A stretch of DNA of 64,000 nt from UBA6623 sp965238125 (GTDB taxonomy: Bacteria > Acidobacteriota > Terriglobia > Bryobacterales > UBA6623), in NCBI GenBank assembly GCA_965238125.1, contig OZ250179.1, positions 2,604,001 through 2,668,000 on the forward strand, given 5' to 3'. A model generated the notes under the pieces. That model ran no database searches. It was not told the origin of the DNA and worked only from the letters and a program-made list of their open reading frames with translations. Made by a program: the position numbers and the translations under genes. Below, one piece after another: positions 59,748 through 64,000 of the stretch. The stretch's first letter is position 1, and each line of letters starts with the position of its first letter.

Positions 59748-60308
59748 ATCAAGATTCTTGGTCTCGGGCAAGGACCGATGCACCACTTCGAGGCCGCGAA
59801 TGCATTCGAGCGTGACCATGCCGTCCAACGCCGGCATGGCGACATCGAGCGTGACGAAGTGATAAGGGGTCTTGTTGAGAATGGCGCCTCGAAAAATCGA
59901 GATCGCTTCGACACCGCTTTCCGCCTCGTCGACCTTGCCGTATTCTTCGAGGATTTTCTTCAACTCGAGTCGGCTTGTCGGCTCGTCATCGACGACCAAG
60001 AATTGAGTTCTCGGGACATGGTCTGACTCGGGTTCGGAACAGAGCCGGGGGGGGTATCCCCTCAGAGTCCTGATCGGCCAAGGCGACGGAAAGAGTTAGG
60101 GAGACGGCGAATATTCCATCTCGGCCCGCGGCCGGGTCGTTGCCCAATGGGCGGAGGATAGGGGGCTCAACGCCAGCATCGCCTGTTGGGTGTGCGACGT
60201 AAATGTGGGACGTCCCTCTCCAATGCAAGCGATAGAAACAGAGGCTGGTCGGAAGTCCACGCTTAGCCCGGTTCACCGGCGGTTCACCGGGCTTGGATTG
60301 CAAATAGG

Positions 60309-60393
60309 CCGGCCCTTCGAGGGCCGGTTTTAAAGGGCTTGTCGTCCGGTACGAGGCCGTTTCAACGGCCTTTGCCTGTAAGGCTTTAGCCTT
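60309..60393. terminator. Three consecutive hairpins upstream of leuC
   Basis: CCGGCCC-TTCGA-GGGCCGG followed by TTTT (60309-60331), AGGCCGTT-TC-AACGGCCT (60354-60371) and AAGGC-TTTA-GCCTT (60380-60393) stand in a row. The first resembles an intrinsic terminator; the cluster looks like an interspersed hairpin repeat. No gene is seen from 60000 to 60531. Confidence 0.6.
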
Positions 60394-60531
60394 GGCCGAA
60401 CCAAGAGAAAATTTAGGCAGGGAAGCCCTCGGGTCCGGGCTGCCGATTCTCCCATATTCATGTCGCGCACCCTCGCCTATTCAGTTCGCCTGGTGATCGC
60501 CGGTCCGGTTGCTAAACTGGAACTTAACCTC

Positions 60532-61947
60532 ATGACCGTCTCCGCCCCTAAAACCCTGTTTGAAAAGATTTGGGACAACCACGTTGTGGTGGAAGAGCTC
60601 GCCTGTCCAGTCGTTCTCTATATCGATCTGCATCTGATTCACGAGGTCACCTCGCCGCAGGCGTTTCAGGGATTGCGCGACCACGGGCTGAAGGTTCGCC
60701 GACCTGACTGCACCGTCGCGACGATGGACCACAGCATCCCCACGACTGACCGGACGTTGCCGATCGTCGACCCGATTGCCGCCAAGCAGGTCGACCAACT
60801 GCGTATCAACTGCGGGGAATTCGGCGTTCCGCTGTTCGATCTGGGCAACGAGAATCTGGGAATCGTCCACATCATCGGCCCCGAGCTGGGATTGACCCAG
60901 CCCGGCCTCACCGTGGTTTGCGGCGACAGCCATACGTCGACCCATGGAGCTTTCGGGGCGCTGTCGTTCGGCATCGGGACCACCGAGGTCGAGCACGTGC
61001 TGGCGACGCAATGCCTGCTGCAGAACAAGCCCAAGACGTGTGAAGTGCGTTTCGAGGGAACGCTGCCGAAGGGCGTCGTGGCGAAGGATCTCATTTTGGC
61101 GTTGATCGCGAAAATCGGCATCGGCGGCGGCACGGGACATGTGCTCGAATACACCGGGGAAGCCATCCGCTCACTTTCGATGGAAGGCCGCATGACGGTC
61201 TGCAACATGTCGATCGAAGGCGGGGCGAGAGCGGGCATGGTCGCACCCGACGACACGACGTTTGAATATTTGGCGGGTCGGCCGCGCGCGCCCCAAGGCG
61301 AGGCCTGGGACGCTGCTGTGGCGCATTGGCGGCAACTGCCGAGCGACAAAGGCGCGAGTTATGACCAAACTGTCAGCATGGATGTCTCCCAACTCGAGCC
61401 GATGATCACCTACGGGACGAACCCCGGCATGGGCGTGCGGATTTCACAACCCGTGCCGACGCCGGAGTCGGCCGACGGGCCGGTTTCGGGCGCCGCGATC
61501 CGTAAAGCCCTCGACTACATGGAACTCGAGGGCGGCAAGCCGTTGGTGGGTCACCCGATTGATGTGGTCTTCATCGGAAGTTGCACGAACTCTCGCATAT
61601 CGGACCTGCGGCAGGCGGCCGAGATTCTCAAGGACCGCAAGGTCGACCCGAAGGTTCGCGTTCTGGTCGTCCCGGGTTCGGAAAGGATCAAGAAACAAGC
61701 CGAGGCCGAGAACCTGCCCGACATCTTCCGCGCCGCCGGCGCCGAGTGGCGCGAAGCCGGCTGCAGCATGTGCATCGCAATGAACGGCGATCAGCTCGAC
61801 CCGGGGCAATATTGCGTCAGCACAAGCAATCGCAATTTCGAGGGGCGCCAAGGCAAGGGAGGCCGCACGTTCTTGGCCAGTCCCCTGACCGCGGCGGCCA
61901 GCGCGGTGAACGGCGCGGTAACGGATGTGAGAACGATGCTCGGGTAA
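60532..61947 (+). CDS. leuC: 3-isopropylmalate dehydratase large subunit
   Basis: A 471-residue aconitase-family enzyme of leucine synthesis, isomerising 2- to 3-isopropylmalate with LeuD. The 4Fe-4S cluster Cys are in 'VVFIGSCTNSRISDLR' and 'EAGCSMCIAMNGDQLDPGQ'; 'VVCGDSHTSTHGAFGALSFG' and 'SIEGGARAGMVAPDDTTFEY' are typical. ATG at 60532 ('MTVSAPKTLFEKIWD') is the family start; the frame is open 24 codons further. It leads the leuC-leuD pair. Confidence 0.96.
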   Translation: MTVSAPKTLFEKIWDNHVVVEELACPVVLYIDLHLIHEVTSPQAFQGLRDHGLKVRRPDCTVATMDHSIPTTDRTLPIVDPIAAKQVDQLRINCGEFGVPLFDLGNENLGIVHIIGPELGLTQPGLTVVCGDSHTSTHGAFGALSFGIGTTEVEHVLATQCLLQNKPKTCEVRFEGTLPKGVVAKDLILALIAKIGIGGGTGHVLEYTGEAIRSLSMEGRMTVCNMSIEGGARAGMVAPDDTTFEYLAGRPRAPQGEAWDAAVAHWRQLPSDKGASYDQTVSMDVSQLEPMITYGTNPGMGVRISQPVPTPESADGPVSGAAIRKALDYMELEGGKPLVGHPIDVVFIGSCTNSRISDLRQAAEILKDRKVDPKVRVLVVPGSERIKKQAEAENLPDIFRAAGAEWREAGCSMCIAMNGDQLDPGQYCVSTSNRNFEGRQGKGGRTFLASPLTAAASAVNGAVTDVRTMLG

Positions 61948-61972
61948 GGAGTCCGCGGCAAGAATGTACGCG

Positions 61973-62071
61973 GCGAAAAAGGGGGACTGCCATTCGATTT
62001 TCGCTAGTCGAACCTCCTTGTTTCCAGCGCCGGCACACAGCGAAAATCGGTGGCTGTACCCTTTTTTCGCG
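61973..62071. repeat. Inverted repeat inside the leuC-leuD gap
   Basis: GCGAAAAAGGGGGACTGCCA with CGATTTTCGC at the left is mirrored by GCGAAAATCGG and GTACCCTTTTTTCGC at the right, an imperfect inverted repeat of about 31 bases with a 35-base loop. It resembles the GGGGAC palindromes elsewhere in the window and looks inserted into the operon. Confidence 0.7.
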
Positions 62072-62152
62072 TAGTCGGACCTACGCCGCGAACTGCCGGC
62101 CCCCTAAGCAACAACTTCAATATCTCAACGGCTAACGACTCAGCGAAACAAT

Positions 62153-62758
62153 ATGGATCCCATCACCACATTCACCGGACACGTCGTGCCCTTGCCGGTG
62201 CGCGACATCGACACCGACCAGATCATCCCGGCGCGTTTCTTGAAGACGATCGACAAGCAGGGGCTCGGCAAGAACCTGTTCAATGATTGGCGCTACGAGG
62301 AGAGCGGCAGCCCCAAGCCGGATTTCATCCTCAACCAAACGCGCGCCGCGGGTGCGTCGATCTTGCTCGCCGGCGACAACTTCGGCTGCGGCAGCTCGCG
62401 CGAACACGCGCCCTGGGCGCTGATGGACTTCGGATTTCGCGCCGTGATCAGCACGTCGTTCGCCGACATTTTCCGCAACAACTGCCTCAAGAACGGCCTG
62501 CTGCCGATCATCGTCGACGAAGCCACGCAGGGCGAGCTGTTCGAGGCCGCCCAGCGGGACGAGGCTATCGAGGTGGAGATCGATCTTCCCCGGCAAATCG
62601 CGCGGCTGCCCTCGGGCCGTGAGGTACAATTCCCGATCGACGAATTTTCAAGGAAGTGCCTGCTCGCCGGCGTCGATCAGCTGGGCTATTTGCAGCGGCA
62701 GTCCGCCGTCGTCGCCGAATACGAAGCCGGCCACCCAAGGCCGGTCGTTACGCTTTAG
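62153..62758 (+). CDS. leuD: 3-isopropylmalate dehydratase small subunit
   Basis: A 201-residue swivelling subunit of isopropylmalate isomerase. 'VRDIDTDQIIPARFLKTIDK' and 'LAGDNFGCGSSREHAPWAL' are the family hallmarks. It is 205 bases after leuC, an unusually wide gap for this operon because of the inverted repeat between them. Confidence 0.96.
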   Translation: MDPITTFTGHVVPLPVRDIDTDQIIPARFLKTIDKQGLGKNLFNDWRYEESGSPKPDFILNQTRAAGASILLAGDNFGCGSSREHAPWALMDFGFRAVISTSFADIFRNNCLKNGLLPIIVDEATQGELFEAAQRDEAIEVEIDLPRQIARLPSGREVQFPIDEFSRKCLLAGVDQLGYLQRQSAVVAEYEAGHPRPVVTL

Positions 62759-62804
62759 CTTGGCCGTCGGCGATACGCTGACCGGTCACCGAACGGAGGG
62801 GCGG

Positions 62805-64000
62805 TTGCGATCCTCGAGCATCTACTACCGCGTCGCGGACTTCCTCAAGGAGTATCCGCCCTTCTCCTTCGTCGGCGAAGAGGACCTGCTACACCTGGCC
62901 GGCACCGGACGCGTCAAGTTCCACGAAAGCGACGAATATGTGTATTGGCAAGGGCGCAAGCCGGGTCGGTTCATCTTCGTGATTCAGCAAGGGACGGCGG
63001 AGCTCGTCGACGAAAAGGGTCAAGCCGAGGCGCTGCGGGACGTGCTCGGCGAGGGCGACATCTTCGGTGCGGAAGCACTCGCCGGCTGGACCGAATACCA
63101 GTATTCGGCGAAAACCACAAGCGACGTCATCATCTACGCCCTGCTCGCCAAAGAGCTGGAAGGGCTTGCCGAGCGGAATCCGAGGTTTGCCCGCTACATC
63201 GAGTCCAACTTCTCGGTGGCGCCGATCGATAGCACCGCCAAGGCCGGCGGTGTTGCGGGCGCCCCGGAGGGAGCCCGGCTGCCTGTCGATTTCCTGGCCC
63301 GACGACTGTTGACGTGCGCCGACTATACTCCGCTAAAGGAAGCCTTCGAGCGCATGAGCCGGGAGGGCCACGACACGCTGGTCGTGACCAAGAACGGTGC
63401 TCCCGCGGGGTATCTCAACGACTCTTCGTTTCGCCGGCCGGCCACGGGTGAGATCGGCGGGGCCGCGCGTGTGACCGACGTAATGCACAAGCCGTTGCCG
63501 GTCCTTTCCGATGCGCTCCCGCCACACTCCTATGCCATGGAGATGCTGCGCCGCGGTTGCTCGGCGGTAGGCATAACGGATTCGCAAAGCACTTTGAGAG
63601 CGGTCGTGACGGAGTCCGATCTGACACTCTTCGGCGTTTCCAATCTGCCGCGGCTTGGGTCGGAGATTCGACGGGCGCGGACAACGGCTGAGCTGGCGGA
63701 ACTCCGGCGATTGGCTCTCCGCTTCGCCGCACAGTCCCTCACCGATCCTTCGGCTGTCGTGTGGGTCGCCGAGACTCTTAGCGAGTTGACCCGCCTTATC
63801 GTGAGCCGCGCTGTTGAGTTGACCGAGGACGCCGCCGGCAGGCAGGACGCGACGGGCTCTTGGGTGTTCTTTGGAGCCGCGGCCCGCGCCGAGTTGCTCA
63901 CTGGGGCGATGCCGGACGTCGGACTCATCTATCAAGACGAAGACGACGAAGTTGCTCACCGGCTCGGACCGCGGGTCTCCGAGGCGTTGCATGAGTGCGG
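62805..64000 (+). CDS. cNMP-binding/CBS-domain protein with nucleotidyltransferase-like domain, partial
   Basis: The frame runs off the window end, with about 398 residues visible. Residues about 15-130 form a cyclic-nucleotide-binding fold ('VKFHESDEYVYWQGRKPG', 'LRDVLGEGDIFGAEALAG'). Two CBS motifs follow ('LKEAFERMSREGHDTLVVTK' and 'AVGITDSQSTLRAVVTESD'), then a DUF294-type nucleotidyltransferase-like region ('SWVFFGAAARAELLTG', 'MPDVGLIYQDEDDE'). The canonical DxD is reduced to Asp-Val-Gly, so catalysis is doubtful. TTG at 62805 with GGAGGGG before it is the likely start; a TTG at 62760 is an alternative. Confidence 0.85.
   Translation, partial: MRSSSIYYRVADFLKEYPPFSFVGEEDLLHLAGTGRVKFHESDEYVYWQGRKPGRFIFVIQQGTAELVDEKGQAEALRDVLGEGDIFGAEALAGWTEYQYSAKTTSDVIIYALLAKELEGLAERNPRFARYIESNFSVAPIDSTAKAGGVAGAPEGARLPVDFLARRLLTCADYTPLKEAFERMSREGHDTLVVTKNGAPAGYLNDSSFRRPATGEIGGAARVTDVMHKPLPVLSDALPPHSYAMEMLRRGCSAVGITDSQSTLRAVVTESDLTLFGVSNLPRLGSEIRRARTTAELAELRRLALRFAAQSLTDPSAVVWVAETLSELTRLIVSRAVELTEDAAGRQDATGSWVFFGAAARAELLTGAMPDVGLIYQDEDDEVAHRLGPRVSEALHEC

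Larger units (their letters stand above)
57882..59999 (-). pseudogene. CheY-like response regulator gene broken by IS1380 copy 6
   Basis: The 5' part (59999-59748) encodes 'VVDDEPTSRLELKKILEEYG' and 'HFVTLDVAMPALDGMVTLE', with the phosphoacceptor Asp. The 3' part (58081-57882) encodes 'IVTGTARQDVIVGS' and 'LGSEGYLVKPLDAP', with the Thr and Lys. At the IS junction the frames differ by one base (AAGAATCTTGATAG where AAGATCTTGATAG would read KILIV), and a second frameshift after 'KPLDAP' precedes 'LIEAKVREMFHLPLSPEQKA'. So the gene is dead through the insertion plus two frameshifts. The start codon is unclear (TTG at 59999 or upstream). Confidence 0.8.

Noticed and set aside
1..64000. tRNA, rRNA, riboswitch and prophage genes
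   Set aside because: I looked for TTCGA-type arms with paired stems, rRNA-like conserved blocks and phage structural genes and found none that I could support by eye.

Overview
This is a GC-rich bacterial chromosome segment, most likely from an Acidobacteriota member, possibly a metagenome-derived genome. The pointers are indirect: debris of Ser/Thr kinase genes with the 'GQTISHYRI' start and a TolB-type 'SDVMLVENFR' end, a Flp/type IVb pilin, secreted acetamidase and 2-hydroxyacid dehydrogenase, a Tat-signal Gfo/Idh/MocA remnant, and cytochrome P460. No rRNA, tRNA, CRISPR array or prophage was seen.

Layout. 0-7.2 kb: an IS1380-type element, then catabolic or periplasmic enzymes (acetamidase/formamidase, secreted D-2-hydroxyacid dehydrogenase, enolase-superfamily enzyme, di-heme cytochrome lipoprotein). 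7.2-18.6 kb: an insertion-sequence graveyard with two full IS1380 copies in opposite orientation, an IS1380 end fragment, a truncated IS1380, three IS630 copies, a Flp pilin gene, and broken genes (radical SAM, phosphatase-like, kinase, GH172, a small membrane protein). 18.6-24 kb: aminotransferase, membrane protein, Gfo/Idh/MocA oxidoreductase, BrnT-type toxin with an XRE antitoxin, methyltransferase. 24-33.8 kb: cell-wall pair (lytic transglycosylase and AMIN amidase), MBL hydrolase, FG-GAP lipoprotein, an atypical sigma-54 activator and a FliA/WhiG sigma factor. 34-48.5 kb: housekeeping and envelope genes (DUF5612, paired SMR proteins, EEP nuclease, PgeF, TagO/VasI-like protein, two acyl-CoA dehydrogenases, TrmFO, HU, TatA, rhomboid, P460). 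48.7-60 kb: IS1380 copies 5 and 6, BirA, DUF1326/DUF2182 pair, GT39, split PilZ protein, GT2, RlpA. 60.5-64 kb: leuC, leuD and a cNMP-binding/CBS protein running off the end.

Insertion sequences dominate the window. All five complete IS1380-type copies are exactly 1666 bp. Three keep clean 5-bp target duplications (TTTGA, CTGGA, ATCAA); the inverted pair at 7.9-12.0 kb has none, which points to rearrangement. Two subtypes (A and B) differ over the gene and 5' end but share an identical 272-bp 3' end, so copy 1 looks like a recombinant. The three IS630 copies all end in an outward ATG that reads in frame into the neighbouring gene or gene fragment, and one sits precisely inside a 202-codon gene at TA. 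Three copies of an unrecognised 181-bp near-palindromic element lie at gene 3' ends. In two cases the element's terminal AG forms part of the gene's stop codon.

Most host genes are single or in pairs: transglycosylase-amidase, leuCD, the two acyl-CoA dehydrogenases, the SMR halves, toxin-antitoxin and DUF1326-DUF2182. All assignments come from reading the sequence; no database search was run.
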